Positions 30,813 through 42,789 of a stretch of 64,000 nucleotides of DNA are shown here, in pieces. The stretch is from contig CM066048.1 in assembly GCA_033557465.1 (NCBI GenBank), positions 19,320,305 to 19,384,304 of the forward strand. The letters run 5' to 3'. Made by a program: the position numbers and the translations under genes. The notes beneath the pieces are model-generated. The model saw only the letters and a program-made list of their open reading frames with translations. It did no database searches and was not told the origin of the DNA. Numbering within the stretch: position 1 is the stretch's first letter; each line of letters opens with the position of its first letter. The stretch comes from Ichthyophis bannanicus (taxonomy: Eukaryota > Chordata > Amphibia > Gymnophiona > Ichthyophiidae).

Positions 30813-32318
30813 ATGCTGGGTAGGCTGCAGTGTCTGGTCTGCGGCACTAGGCGGGGCATGGTGTCAGAAGCCGGTGTCTGCAGAGGTTGTGCGGCGGAGG
30901 CCGCCTCAGTGGAGCAGGAGATACAGATGAGTGTATCCCAGGATTTGCTGCCTTCTGACTCCCAGGGATCAGGGGATCCTCTGGAAGTGGGACATGGGTC
31001 GCCCTCTCTGCTGCCCTTGGTTCTGGAGCAGTCGGCCCCTCCACCATCTCAACCCACGCCCTCTACTTCCTTGGGGGTCCTGGAAGGAGGAGGAGGAGGG
31101 GAGGTTTCTCCCCTGGATTTGTTCTGCTTATGCACAAGGTGTTCTATTTGCGTTAGCACGGAACGGGTGGGGTGGCATCCGCGCAGGGACGCGGGATTGT
31201 AAGGCAGGAGGGGACAGTGGAACAGGAGGAGATGGTTGTTCCCCCTAAGCGGCCTAGATTAGCGAATGAGGATATGCTTAGGTCCTCTTAGTCTGAAAAT
31301 TTGGAGGGTGAGGCCTCCGATAGGGATTTGGGGGAAGTTGAGGAGGAACTCGAAGGAGAGATTCCTGAGGATGAACAGACCCGGATTGTTCGGGTTGGAG
31401 CTCCTGGCATTGATTGGGGAGACCCTGAAGGTGCTCAATATGGCGGCGGATGTTCCAGCAGACGAGGAGGTGCTGGAAGACCCGCTGATTCAAGCAGTCA
31501 GAAAATCTCAGGTCTTTCCTATGCACTGGGTGGTTCGTCAGATGATTCAGGAGGAATGGAATCAGCCGGAATCCGGTTTAAGGGGGTTGCGGTCTATGGC
31601 TCGCCTGTACCCCTTGCTGGAATTGGATAAAGAGTTGCTGCGGTCGCCTAGGGTGGATGCGGCGGTGGCAGCGGTGGCAAAGAAGACAACTATTCCAGTT
31701 GAAGTCAGTGCAGCTATTAAGGATACCCAGGATAGAAAACTGGATGCATTGCTAAAACGGGCCTTTGATGTCAGTGCCCTGGCTCTCCAGGCTTTGGTTT
31801 CAGGGGCCTGGGTGGCCAGGGCCTGCCTGCGGTGGTCACAGCAGCTTCAAGGGGTTGGCGACCTGTCAGGTGATGCTCAGGGGGAAGCGGCCAGGATTGA
31901 GTCGGGGGTGGCATACTTGGCAGATAGTCAATATGATCTCATTAGAAGACTTGCGAAGAATATGGCTTAAGTGGTGGCAGCCCAGCCTTATCGGTGGTTG
32001 CACAATTGGATGGCAGATGCTGCTTTGAAAGCACGTCTCAGCAGACTTCCCTTTAAGGGAAAGTTGCTTTTTGGAGAGGATTTGGATAAAATGGTGAAAG
32101 AGCTCGGCGATACGAAGGGAGGCAGGCTTCCGGAGGACAGACCGAAGCAAAACTGGAACCCGCTCCTGCACATAGTCAGCCGCGGGAGTTTCGGAGGTTT
32201 TGGGCGGCCAGGTCGACGTCCTTTCAGAAGGGCCGTTTCCCTTCCAGGGGGCAAGGTTTCTGGAGATTTCGGGGAACAGGAAGGGGTTTTGGGCCTCTTC
32301 GTCTTCCTCGGGTCCTAG
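30813..32318 (+). pseudogene. Gag-like gene of D, broken
   Basis: It starts MLGRLQCLVCGTRRGMVSEA then GVCRGCA, a Cys motif like QCVICGSRRGAVSDSGICRC of G. The acidic stretch EVEEELEGEIPEDEQTRIVR (31340-31400) lies one frame off. Then come EDPLIQAVRKSQVFP, ESGLRGLRSMARLYPLLELD, SPRVDAAVAAVAKKTTIPVE, SGAWVARACLRWSQQL and FKGKLLFGEDLDKMVKELGD. Stops at 31200 and 31968 and shifts around 31110-31410 break it. The type II Gag core is very well kept between D and G. Confidence 0.8.
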
Positions 32319-32319
32319 A

Positions 32320-33760
32320 AAGCCACAATGAAGCAACGGGGGCCCGGGAGGGAGTGCTGACAGTGGGAGGCCGTCTAAGGCAGTTTTTCTCCGCCTGGGC
32401 CCGGGTCACGTCAGATCATTGGGTTCTGGAGGTGATCCAAAAAGGATATGCCCTCGAGTTTGCAAGAGCAGTTCTTCTGGCGTTCGTGCAGTCCCCTTGC
32501 AGATCCCCGAAAAAGGCTGCAGCAGTGGAGGACACACTGGCATGGCTGCTGTTGCTAGAGGCGGTGGTGCCGGTTCCTTTATACCAGTATGGTTGCGGTC
32601 GATACTCCATTTATTTTGTAGTCCCTGAAAGGGAAGGTTCCTTTCGGCCGATCCGCGATCTAAAACTGCTCAATCATTGTCTCAGGGTTCCGCACGTTCG
32701 CATGGCGACTCTGAAGTCCGTGATTGTGGACATTCGGCAGGGGGAGTTTTTGATGTCACTAGATCTCAGAGGCATATTTGCATATTCCTGTACGCAAGTC
32801 GCATCAGCAATTTCTGAGTTTTGCGGTGCCAACGTATCTTTTTCAGTTCCAAGCTTTGCCATTTGGCCTGGCAGCGGCCCCGAGGACATTCACCAAGGTG
32901 ATGGTAGTGGTGGCCACGGCGCATCGCAGGGAAGGGATCTTGGTTCACCCGTATCTCCACGACTGGCTGATTCGAGCGAAGTCCAAGGCGGACAGTCTGG
33001 AGGCAACGGCCAGAGTGGTAGGCCTCCTAAGGGAACTGGGCTGGGTTATCAATCTGACAAAGAGCAGATTGGTACTCACGCAGGAAATCGAGTATCTGGG
33101 AGCAAGGTTCGACACCGACAGGGGCAGGGTGTTCTTGCCGGTGCAAAGAGCAAGGGGCTTGAGAAGCTTGGTGCGGCAGTTTCTAGCCATGCTGGCGCCT
33201 TCAGCCTGGCATTATTTGCAGGTGTTAGGGACCATGGCGACAACAATCGAGTTGGTGCCTTGGGTCAGAGCTCACATGCAGCCGCTTCAGCTGAAGTGCA
33301 GAACTAAAGGGAACGGGGAGGTGAAGTAGCACACCAGTAAAGACCACAAATAAATAATTAGACAGCTAGAACTCACAGCAAAGTTGTCAGAGGAGTTAAA
33401 TATCCACCTCTCTAGCAGAGCACTGTGAGGGCACTGCTCTTCCCAGAGCAGAGAGAGGCAAACACCTGATAGCCTTGTCAGCCCAGCATGTAACCGGGGT
33501 AGAAAACGTCACGGTAGATTACCTGAGCAGGTAGAGAATAGACCACGGCGAGTGAGAACTCTGCCAGGAAGTATACGAACAGGTGGTAGGCTGTTGGGGA
33601 GTCCCGGTCATGGATCTCATGGCACGGTGGGAATCGGCCAAGGCGAGCCGGTTCTTCAGCCGCAGGAAGGAAAGGATGTCGGAGGGCCTTTGCTCTGGTC
33701 CAGAGATGGCCCACCGAGGGACTTCTGTATGTTTTCCCACCTTGGGAGCTCATAGGAAGT
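32320..33760 (+). pseudogene. Pol of D: RT kept in pieces, RNase H core lost
   Basis: RT blocks are VTSDHWVLEVIQKGYALEFA, YGCGRYSIYFVVPEREGSFR, IVDIRQGEFLMSLDLRG and, in a shifted frame from about 32770, FQFQALPFGLAAAPRTFTKV then VHPYLHDWLIRAKSK. The catalytic YLDD is YLHD, so the first Asp is lost. At 33305-33470 the RNase H core is replaced by about 160 bp of unrelated sequence. Its end VTGVENVTVDYLS survives at 33488-33525, followed by PVMDLMARWESAKASRFFSR of the methyltransferase-like domain. Confidence 0.8.
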
Positions 33761-33763
33761 GTC

Positions 33764-34960
33764 TTGCAGTGGGTAGAGGTCCACCGAGAGTTAGTAATTC
33801 TCATTGCCGTGGCGACACTGGTATGCAGATCTCATGAGGCTGCTGGTCGATTGGCCATGGCGCCTGCCATGCAGGGACGACCTCCTGACTCAGTGGCCCG
33901 TGCATATGCCTCAGGTGGATTGGTTCTCGCTTACGGCTTGGCTATTGAGAGGGCAAGGCTCCATAAGCGGGGATATTCGGGAGCTGTGATTACGACCTTA
34001 TTGAATGCTCGCAAGCGCTCAACCTGCCTCTCTTACGTGAGGATCTGGAGAATATTTGAGGGCTGGTGTGCAGTCCAGGGGAAGAGATCTCTTTTGGTTT
34101 CGGTGCCGGAGGTGCTAGAGTTTTTGCAAATAGGTTTCAAGAAGGGTCTTGCGGCCAGTTCCTTGCGGGTACAGTTGGCAGCCATTTCCTGTTTACAGGG
34201 GTAAGGTTCACGAAAAGCCTTTAGGAGAACATGCGGACATTGGTAGGTTCCTGCGGGTGGTTCGGCGCCTTCGGCCTCAGCAAAGGTCGGCGGTCCCTCC
34301 TTGGGATTTTTGGTGCTGAATGCGTTGACTGGGGAACCTTACGAGCCAGTGGGGAAGGCTCCTTTGAAGGACTTAACTCTCAAGGCAGTTTTCCTAGTGG
34401 CAATTTGTTCCGCTAGGCATATTTCGGAGCTTCATGCCCTGTCGTGTCATCCGCCTTTCATCTCTTTCTTTAAAGAGAAGGTGGTCTTGCCCAAGGTGGT
34501 TTCACCTTTTCATGTAAATCAGTCTGTTTCTTTCCCTTCCTTTCCAGAGGGGGGGCGGAAGCGGATGATGTGCATTTGCACAGTTTGGATGTGCGCAGGT
34601 TGCTGAAGCGTTACCTCAATCGCACGGCGGCGTTTCGGAAGTTGGAACAGCTGTTTGTCTTGTTCGGTGGGCTGCGTAAAGGTGAAGTGGTGGCCAAGGC
34701 TTCCATCTATAGGTGAATAAGGGAAGCCATTGCGTCGGCCTACATCCTGAAGGGAAAACGGGTCCTGGAGGGGTTCCAAGCGTATTCGACCCAAGCCCAG
34801 GTGGCCTCGTGGGCAGAGTATAATTTAGTTCCGCCGCTGGACATTTTGTAGAGCGGTTACGTGGTCATCCTTGCATACCTTTTGCAGAGCATTACTGGTT
34901 GGATGTTCAGTCGGCATCGGATGCTGAGTTTGGGAGAGCGGTGCTTTGGTCCGGTCTTGG
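33764..34960 (+). pseudogene. Tyrosine recombinase of D, inactive
   Basis: The first 146 codons are open (GGLVLAYGLAIERARLHKRG, CLSYVRIWRIFEGWCAVQG, AASSLRVQLAAISCLQG). A later frame gives VFLVAICSARHISELHALSC (box I Arg kept). The equivalent of the AHSTRAQ motif of G reads AYSTQAQ (34771-34790), so both the catalytic His and Arg are gone. Several shifts and stops follow. EHYWLD near 34890 keeps the Tyr. Confidence 0.8.
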
Positions 34961-34989
34961 AGAACCCTCCCAGACTTGAACTGCTCTGT

Positions 34990-35100
34990 TACATCCCAGA
35001 GGAAAGAGACTGGACTGGAGGGATGCTAAGGAAGAAGTAATTAGGCCATACCTGCTAATTAGTGTTCCTGAAGGAACTCCAGTCCAGTTCCTGATTCTGC
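34990..35100 (+). repeat. Internal complementary region of D
   Basis: 34997-35031 is complementary to the left tip (22675-22712), and 35032-35085 to the right tip (35533-35586). Confidence 0.88.
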
Positions 35101-35420
35101 CCGGTGTTGTCGGTGTTGTGTCAGGATACAGATCGCCGGTCCGAAGCTTTAGATAGGGGAGTGGAGAAGATATCCGGAGGCTCCACGCTGAGGGTTTTGG
35201 TGGTGAGCCAGAGTGGACCGGCAGAGGGCCCTGTTGGTTGGGTAGGCAGGGTCAGGTGCAGTATCGGGTAAGCCGCCGTCTCCTCTTCCGGGGGGTGGGA
35301 AGTTCTCTTTGGGGGAGGCGGGAGGGTATATTCTGGCATTTTGGTGTTACTGTTTTTTTGAAGTTAACATTAATGTTGCTTGATTGTCTCTCCGTTAAGT
35401 CTGCTTTTTCAGTAGAATAC
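35101..35420. other. D sequence between ICR and right repeat
   Basis: GC-rich, without coding motif. Comparable stretches follow the ICR in E and G. Confidence 0.5.
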
Positions 35421-35586
35421 TGGAAACTGGTGGGTGGTGCCAGTCGTATTTATACCAGAGGGTCATCAAATCAATGATGAGTTCAGTCTCCAAAGCTGCT
35501 GGAAGGGGAGCACAACCCAGAGGAAAAGGACTGGACTGGAGTTCCTTCAGGAACACTAATTAGCAGGTAAGGCCTAATTACTTCTT
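35421..35586 (+). repeat. Right terminal repeat of D with putative recombinase site
   Basis: It is an inverted copy of the left repeat. The terminal extension holds TAATTAG and CTAATTA arms around CAGGTAAGGC (35558-35580). Confidence 0.85.
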
Positions 35587-35640
35587 TCTCCACAACTTTG
35601 TCTCTGACCTGTTTGGCGTGCTCCTTGGTCTTCATGTTGC
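35587..35640 (-). pseudogene. Tc1 transposase, N-terminal codons
   Basis: The minus strand from ATG at 35638 reads MKTKEHAKQVRDKVVE, then is cut by D. The next residues KYRSGLDYK continue at 22674. The join is exact: 'gtggaga' at 35587-35593 to 'aatatag' ending at 22674. Confidence 0.85.
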
Positions 35641-35826
35641 TTGCTTTAGTGGTGTTACATAGTCGGGGGACTTTCAGAATAGGTATATTTATATAGGCAT
35701 CATGTGACAGATCATGTGACACTGATTGCACATAGGTGGACCCTAGTCAACTAATTATGTGACTTCTGAATTTAATTGGTTGGACCCAGATCTTATTTAA
35801 GGTTTCATAGCAAAAGGGGTGAATAC

Positions 35827-37374
35827 TGTCAGACGGGGGCCTGGGTGAGAATGTTCACAGTCTTGGCAAAGGCATATATTAATATGATTTGCAAGGGATT
35901 GTGGGAAATATAGTCCATTCACACCAGACACAGCCGTTCACAATAATTAGTTGTGCTTGAGTGTAAAGCCGATAAGATATTTATTTATGGGGTTATTTCT
36001 CCCAACACAGATATGCTTGGTAGCACATAAAACAGGATACTTGCTTTCAGTGTTAAACTTAGAAAAACAAAATCAGGAAAACAGCTGAACTTGTCAGGCA
36101 ATCAAAGCAAAAGAATAAAGACCTGGTTGGTAACAAACTGGTCTTTTCTGTAGGCTCTAGCTAATATTTTCTTAGCAGTGCTTTAATCAACAAACAAAAC
36201 CCACAAAGTAGGGAAAAACTGTTCTTTTCAGGTTAACTTCTTATATCTTCACACATAGACTCAGAAGTGATTTCCTCAGAGCTCACAAGCAATTAGGTAA
36301 GGCTCAATTGCTAGCAGTTACCCAGCTGAAACCCCTTAGCTGGCTTGCTTTCTACTGCGTGGCTCAAATCCTCCTACTCAGGAGCTTTTCTGAGTAGATT
36401 AAAGAACAAGTTTGTATTTCTTTGTGATGGTTGTTGTACTTTGTAACAGTAAATTACCAAAGGAGTTTAGACAGAGAGCAATCCATGTATTCACAGCCTG
36501 TATCTATAACCTCTCCCCCTTCTTCCACAATCATGGGTTCAATATCATGGATTGGCACAGAGGAATTTCTCAATGGAGCACTCTCAGGAGAATACTTGTT
36601 TCCCTGCTGTCTTTCAAGGGTATAGCTAGGGCATAGATCAGTGTTCATACCTGAGCTTCCATTGCTGTTAGAGTTCCTCTCTAAATAGCCTGGCCAGTAT
36701 GTAGTCCAGTTCTTATGTCCAGCCTTCCAATCCAGATCCCTGGACACTGGATCTCTCTTCACATACCTTCTGGCACGGGTCTTAGGGTTCCTTCCAAGTG
36801 CAGCCGTCTCCCTCACAGGTACCGTCTGGAGATTCCTAGCTCTGCAGCACCACTCCTCTGGTTTTCCCCAGTCCAATGGTGTATGCTGGCCTTTTGAATG
36901 TCTCCCAGTATACGTACTGCTCTGGACTCCTTTAGACCTCCCAAATGCTTTTCTCTTCTTTCTTCCAAAGGGTTTCTTGCCCTCTCTGTCCGTCCGCTCT
37001 GGCTTCTGCTTCTGATGATCCTCCAGATGATGAAGCTGTCCAAGATCATGAAGATGATTCTCTGTAGAATAAACTCTACCTTTATTCTGCTTAGATGAGT
37101 GCTCCACCCTAGCACAGCGCAGCTGTGCTGAATCAGGCCCTGCCCTTTGAGATGAGTGCTTAGGGATTACCTCATAGCCCTCCTGATTGAACACACGTTT
37201 CCCCACTTCAGCTCCTCTAATGGCTGTTGGAAACCTGGTGCATTCTGGGACTGGTAGTCTTTTATGGAAAAATTCTGTTTTCTTATTTCTACCAGAACTG
37301 ACAGGTTGCTTGTTCAGAGTCACTTCACCTTTACTATAGCTCCTTCCTGAGCTATGATAAGCTTCCTTATCACA
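35827..37374 (-). mobile_element. Candidate solo LTR (TG...CA ends, 4-bp duplication) inserted in Tc1
   Basis: The insert begins TGTCAGACGG and ends CTTATCACA. It is flanked by ATAC at 35823-35826 and 37375-37378, and it splits the Tc1 spacer cleanly. On the minus strand it starts TGTGATAAGG and has AATAAATA polyadenylation-like signals near its 3' part (about 35965-35985). No second LTR or pol gene is present. A basic 308-codon minus-strand frame (36454-37380) shows no domain I recognise and may be chance. A large non-autonomous element of another class is the alternative. Confidence 0.5.
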
Positions 37375-37857
37375 ATACATACATACAACTTTTCAGTTTT
37401 TACTTGTTTTATTTATATATACAAGGTATTTTGTTGTCATTCCACTTCATCAATTTGGACTATATTGTTAGGTCCAATCTCCAGGAACAAGCAGGAATGA
37501 GTCTTCACATATGGGTACGTCGGTACCAACGGAGTCTGCGCAGGAACGCTTCCCAGCGTCCAATCAGAACGCTTTTGGAAGCATCCCAACACGCCTGCGT
37601 GCTGCCTTCCCACCTTCCCAACTGCCTCTCCTCAGTTTTCGTTTTTCCGCGGAGCCGGCAGGACGTCCTCCTGTCACCGCAGAAAATTCTTCTTTTATTT
37701 TTTGGTTTTCTTGTGGTCGCGGCTGCCTTCCCAGACGCCACTGGTACCGCCGGTATTTCTTTTCTTTTTCTTGTAAATTTTTCCTTTTTAAGGAATACTT
37801 TTCCTTGTTAGTGTCTCACGGTTTTCTTAGGCCTACTAGGCCTACTCACTTTCCTTT

Positions 37858-39910
37858 ATGGAACCGCCAGCCACTATTCCCAAGAAATGTACAAACTGTG
37901 GCGGTGCAAAATTAATTTTAGACACTCACAATTGGTGTCTAACCTGTTCGGGTCCAGACCATTTTCCTCCGGAGTGTCCCTCCTGCAATAGTATTGTGGG
38001 AAGAAGTCTTCAGCATAGAGTTCCCCTCTATACGCGGTCCCCATCCAACTTCAGGGCACCGTCCACTTCTTCTACACGGGATCAGGTAGCCCAAAAACAG
38101 TCTTTTAAGACTAGCCCGTCCTCGAGTGGTAGATCTCATGCACAGCATAGAGATGCCTCTGGCCTTACCCTTGAGAATACACTGGTTTTAAAACCCCGGT
38201 GGGAGTCTTCGGCCTCCAAAGCCTGTGTGGGGTTTCAGGTTGTACCTGAGGTTCACCCCTCACAGAACATATCTGAGCCATGCTCGGTGGTGGCATCCGC
38301 TTCGAGCGGTACAGATACCCCGGCATCGGCAATGGTGTTGGATGAAACATTCCTCATCAAGGATCGTAGTCTGGCGTCCTCTGTACCTTCAGGGCCATTG
38401 GATACGCCACAGACCGACCTTCCAGTATCGATATCGATTCCGGTACCGATACTAGTACCGACGTCGGTACCCTTCAGATGTGCATCGATCGACTCGCTTC
38501 CTTCGATGCCGAGTCTGGAATCGATCTCCAGTCTGGAGGACTGGGTACCGACTCGCCTTGGTACCGACACCAGACGGTACCGAAGGCATGGTTCCGATGA
38601 TCCATGTCTGGCACTCTCGGTTTCTTCGATACCGTTAGTTGTCACCGGCTGGCCTTCATCCACAGGTATCGGATACGGTGCCGGAGTCGGTACCGCTATC
38701 CACATTACCATTGCTGTCGGTGCCTTCCATGCTTCTCTCATCAGGCTCGCTTCCCTCAATACAGAGTTTGGAATCGATCCCTAGCATGGACGATGTGCTA
38801 CCAACTGTTGCTGGTCCCGACCTCCTGTGGTACCGGCGACCATCCTCTAAGGACCACCATTCAGGATCTTATATTCCTATAAAGTTGGATAGATACCTCG
38901 GTGCCAATGCTAGTTCTTCAGCAGATCTAGCCTGTCCAAAAGAATTTCCCTCTGGGGATTTTTCTTTTCAAGCTTTTCTCCTGGATATGGCAAAATCACT
39001 TGCCATTTCTATACCTGGACAGGATCCTACACAAGGGAATACGGAATCCCTTTATATTTCTGGAAGAGCAAAGGAGAACATCATGCTTCCTTTGCATCAT
39101 TCCTTGCAGGATCTCCTTCTACGAATGTGGGACGCTCCTTTAACGGTACCCCCACCTTCCAGGGCAACTGATCTTCTATATCAGGTGCCCCCCTCTCCAG
39201 GTTTTCAGAAGACTCAACTTCCTCATCATTCCATTGTTGTAGAATCAGCAGTGAGGCGGGTGAAGAGTACTAAAAAGCATTCTTCTTATCCGCCAGGTCG
39301 TGAGTCTAAGACTTTGGATGCCTTTGGATGCCAGACCTTCCAGGCATCCATGCTTTCAGCAAGAATTCTCTCATATATTTTCTATATGGGTTTATCTCTT
39401 GAAGAGGTCACAAAGATATTACTGTTTTTGACTCCTTTTTTTCAAGAGCCCAAGAGAGCAGACTATTCCTTACTAGTTAGTCATGCTCAAAATATCTCTA
39501 GGTTCCTTACTCGTGCTTCCCTCGACTCCTTTGAGTCTGTTAGCAGAACTTCTGCTATATCTATAGGGGCACGACGTAAAGCCTGGCTTCAGGCTTCAGA
39601 CTTGGACAAATGGGCACAAGAAAGACTGGGAAATACTCCTTGCACTGGAGAAAATCTCTTTAACAAGTAGTCTTTACTCCAAGTTGCTCAGTTAACCACT
39701 GACATTCCTGTTTCCAGAGGCTGTTCTATGCCTTCCTCTTTCCCAGTTGGTAGGAAATGTCCTACCAAACTTTCTTCCCCTAGGGGGAAAAAGTTTTATC
39801 CATCTTCTGCCCATCATACAGATGTTCCCAAACAGGGGAAACATCGCCCTGGTCTGAAGAAACCACAACCTCAACAGGGCCAGCAAACCCAGCAGTCGCA
39901 GGGTTTCAAA
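37858..39910 (+). pseudogene. Gag-like gene of B, one main frameshift and a stop
   Basis: From ATG 37858 the first frame gives KKCTNCGGAKLILDTHNWCL then TCSGPDHFPPECPSC, a Ser/Pro linker with one repeat unit (EPCSVVASASSGTDTPAS), and SIDSLPSMPSLESISSLEDW. A shift at about 38640-38700 moves the frame to PSIQSLESIPSMDDVL and the core (YQVPPSPGFQKTQLPHHSIV, FQASMLSARILSYIFYMGLS, RRKAWLQASDL). A stop at 39668 (NLFNK then TAG) precedes a basic tail. It is close to C in sequence. Confidence 0.78.
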
Positions 39911-40857
39911 TAGATCATCATTACCTCTCTTGTTTGGTGGTTAGAGTGGCAGTCTGCTTCTTTTCACTTGAAGTATCTGCACTAATTTTATCCTAACCTT
40001 TTCTAGATATCTCTTCATGAGACATCTTTTCTTTTACTCTAAGAGTCTTTATGGGGATCATGCCCATACTTAACAGGTCTCTCTTCCTCTTTGGGGAAAA
40101 GAGGACTAACAACTATCAATAAGACAGTTTTTTCCCTGTACTGGCATGTATCATCTTACTTGTCAGAGACTTCCTGCATAGTCGGTCTCCTTTAACTCTG
40201 TCTTACCTCCCTCTTACTACAACATTCGGCTTGTAAGAGTGGCTCTTTTACACTGGTAAGCCCCTATGGTCTTCTACCTCTTCCACAGGAGGATTCTCCC
40301 TTCCAGAGTTGTCTCCCCCTTTATTACCTTAGGGCAGCTCATCAGATACTAGGAAGTCCTACCATGTCTGTGTCTTTTCCCAATCTAAAAAGGAGGAGAA
40401 AAGAAATTTTCTTCCGCTGCCCTGGTAGTTGCTGCAGATACAGCAATTCCTAGTAGTTAAGCCACTGGTTCTGTTCACCACACAACCAGGGTTTCCCCTC
40501 CACTAGCAATCCTTCTAGCCTCAGTGCTAAACCCCAAACAACCTTGTTTCGAAACCCTATTATCACAGACTGGTTGGTTAACTTCTATTCTCTGCCCCTT
40601 GTCCTTGGCAGAATAGTTAAGTTGCCCACTGGCTTTAAACAGTCAGTTTTTTTTCTTCTAACCAACCTGCAGTATGCTCTCTGCAACTCTACAGAGTAGC
40701 TTTGCACTATGGGCCCTTGCTAGAGAGCATTAGTATTCTGCCTAGCAGATGACCCTAGATGGTTAGGAGGGGTTCCCCCAGTTATGTTTCTCATGGCTGG
40801 TAGGTGTTCCCTACCCTTACCATCTCATCTAAAATCTCTTTTGAGACATAAGACACA
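39911..40857 (+). pseudogene. Decayed pol half of B, first part
   Basis: No frame is kept. Near 40685-40735 'cactatgggcccttgctaga' 'gagcat' matches 'attatgggccttcgccagag' 'agcac' in the RNase H gene of F (28190-28215) and C at 46130-46160. This is DNA-level evidence that the region descends from pol. Confidence 0.55.
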
Positions 40858-42157
40858 GAACATAAGAACATAAGATATGCCATACTGGGTCAGACCAAGG
40901 TCCATCAAGCCCAGTATTCTGTTTCCAACAGTGGCCAATCTAGGTCATATTTACCTAGGAGTTTTTCCCAAGAGACACAAGTTCCACAATGCTTGTACTG
41001 GGTCAAGCATTGATATCTTCGGTCACTTCTTAATAATGGTTTATGGACCTTTCCTCCAGGAACTTGTCCAAACCTTTTTTAAACCCAGCTACACTAACAG
41101 CCTTGACTACATCCTCCGGTAACAAATTCCAGAGTTTGATTACACGTTGAGTGAAAAAATATTTCTTTTATTAGTCTTAAATAGTTTACCCTGTAGCTTC
41201 ATTGCATGTCCCCTAGTCTTTCTATATTCTGATAAGGTAAACAATCGATCTATGTTTACCCGTTCCACTCCGTTCATTAATTTATAGACTTCTATCATAT
41301 CTCCCCTCAGCCGTCTCTTTTCCAGGTTAAAGAGCCCTAACCTTTTTAGCCTTTCCTCATAGGAGTATCCTTCCATCCCCTTTACCATTTTGGTGGCTCT
41401 TCTCTGTACCTTTTCTAAAATCGCTATATTCTTTTTAAGATACGGCGACCAGAATTGTACACAATATTCAAGGTGCGGTCTCACCATGGAAGGATATAGA
41501 GGCATTATAATATCTTTTGTTTTATTTTCCATTCCTTTCCTCATCATACCTAGCATTCTATTTGCTCTCTTGGCCGCCGCTGCACACTGGGCCGAGGGTT
41601 TTAACATGGTATCCACAATGACGCCTAAATCTTTTTCCTGGGTGGTGGTTCCTAATGTGGAACCTTGCATCGTGTAACCATAGTTTGGGTTGTTCTTCCC
41701 TAGGTGCATAACCTTGCACTTGTCCACATTAAATTTCATCTGCCATTTTGATGCCCAGTCTTCCAATTTATCAAGATCCTCTTGCAATTTTTCACAATCT
41801 TCTTGGGTTTTAACAACTTTAAATAGTTTTGTGTCATCTGCAAATTTGATAACCTCACTCGTTATTCCACTTTCCAGGTCATTTATGAATATGTCAAAAA
41901 GCAGTGGACCCAGCACAGATCCCTGGGGTACACCACTATTCACCTTTCTCCATTGGGAAAATTGGCCATTTAGCCCTACCCTCTGCTTTCTATCTTTTAA
42001 CCAGTTCCTGATCCACAATAGTACACTGCCTCCTATCCCATGACTCTTTAGTTTTGCCAAAAGGCTTTGATGAGGGACCTTGTCAAAGACTTTCTGAAAG
42101 TCCAGATACACAATATCAACTGACTCACCTTTGTCCACCTGTTTATTCACTCCTTCA
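40858..42157 (-). mobile_element. CR1-type LINE, 5'-truncated, inserted in B
   Basis: The minus-strand frame 42150-41140 (336 codons) encodes the C-terminal half of the RT: VDIVYLDFQKVFDKVPHQSL (motif A), VNSGVPQGSVLGPLLFDIFI (motif B), EVIKFADDTKLFKVVKTQED (FADD motif), VRPHLEYCVQFWSPYLKKNI and RRATKMVKGMEGYSYEERLK. The ORF end is intact. A 3' UTR follows to 40858 with 'ggtccatcaagcccagtatt', ending in repeated 'cttatgttcttatgttct'. The 5' side stops at about 42157. It is the best CR1 copy here and served to identify the others. Confidence 0.88.
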
Positions 42158-42738
42158 AAAAAAATGTTCCCCAGTGCCTAACAAATCCAAATCCACAGGC
42201 CTTTCATCTTGTGAAAACCTAAAGAATGGCCAATTCCCTGGCTTGGTCCATATCTCCTTTGGACTCTCGCCAGAGATAGGTTTCTTTCAGTGGCAGCTCA
42301 AGGACGCCTGATACCCATCTTGCCCTTATAGGCAGGTCACCATGGTATCTTATTCCACTGGCGCCCTCCATCCAATCACCACACTGCAGTTCTGGAGAGA
42401 TCTGGACTTGCTGCCTGCAGACTGAAATTATCCTCTGCATTTTTCGCGTAGGCCATCCTGGTTATTCAAGAGCTCGATTTCTGAAAGGAATCTAGATTCC
42501 TTATCAGGGAAACCATTCCTCTGACTCTGTCAGTCATAACCAGGGACAAAAGATTCTTTATGCATCTATTCAAGCAGGTATCACCCTTCTTGCTATTAGA
42601 TGAATCTTTCTCTCTCCCCATATTCCTAGAGGGGTCTAGTTCTATAGCCATCTCTCCATCCTGGAGACATGTGTCTATATGCCTACATATTCATATATAT
42701 ATATCTCTATCTGTGTATCTTCTGCCCATACATATCTC

Positions 42739-42789
<51 letters not shown>

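Larger units (their letters stand above)
22675..35586 (+). mobile_element. DIRS element D (type II), inserted in Tc1 and split by F
   Basis: The left tip CCTTAGCGTCCCTCCAATCC at 22675 and the right tip ending GGCCTAATTACTTCTT at 35586 are both found, complementary and joined, in the ICR at 34997-35085. Removing D restores the Tc1 transposase frame exactly. The left repeat (22693-22810) recurs inverted at 35425-35540. Gag 30813-32318, pol 32320-33760 and YR 33764-34960 are all broken. F (23003-30215) is inserted in its leader. Own length is about 5.7 kb. Confidence 0.9.

Noticed and set aside
36454..37380. A 308-residue host gene on the minus strand
   Set aside because: It has no ATG-based domain, signal or known motif, is low in hydrophobic core, and lies almost wholly within the TG...CA insert. 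Probably a chance frame or an element-borne sequence.
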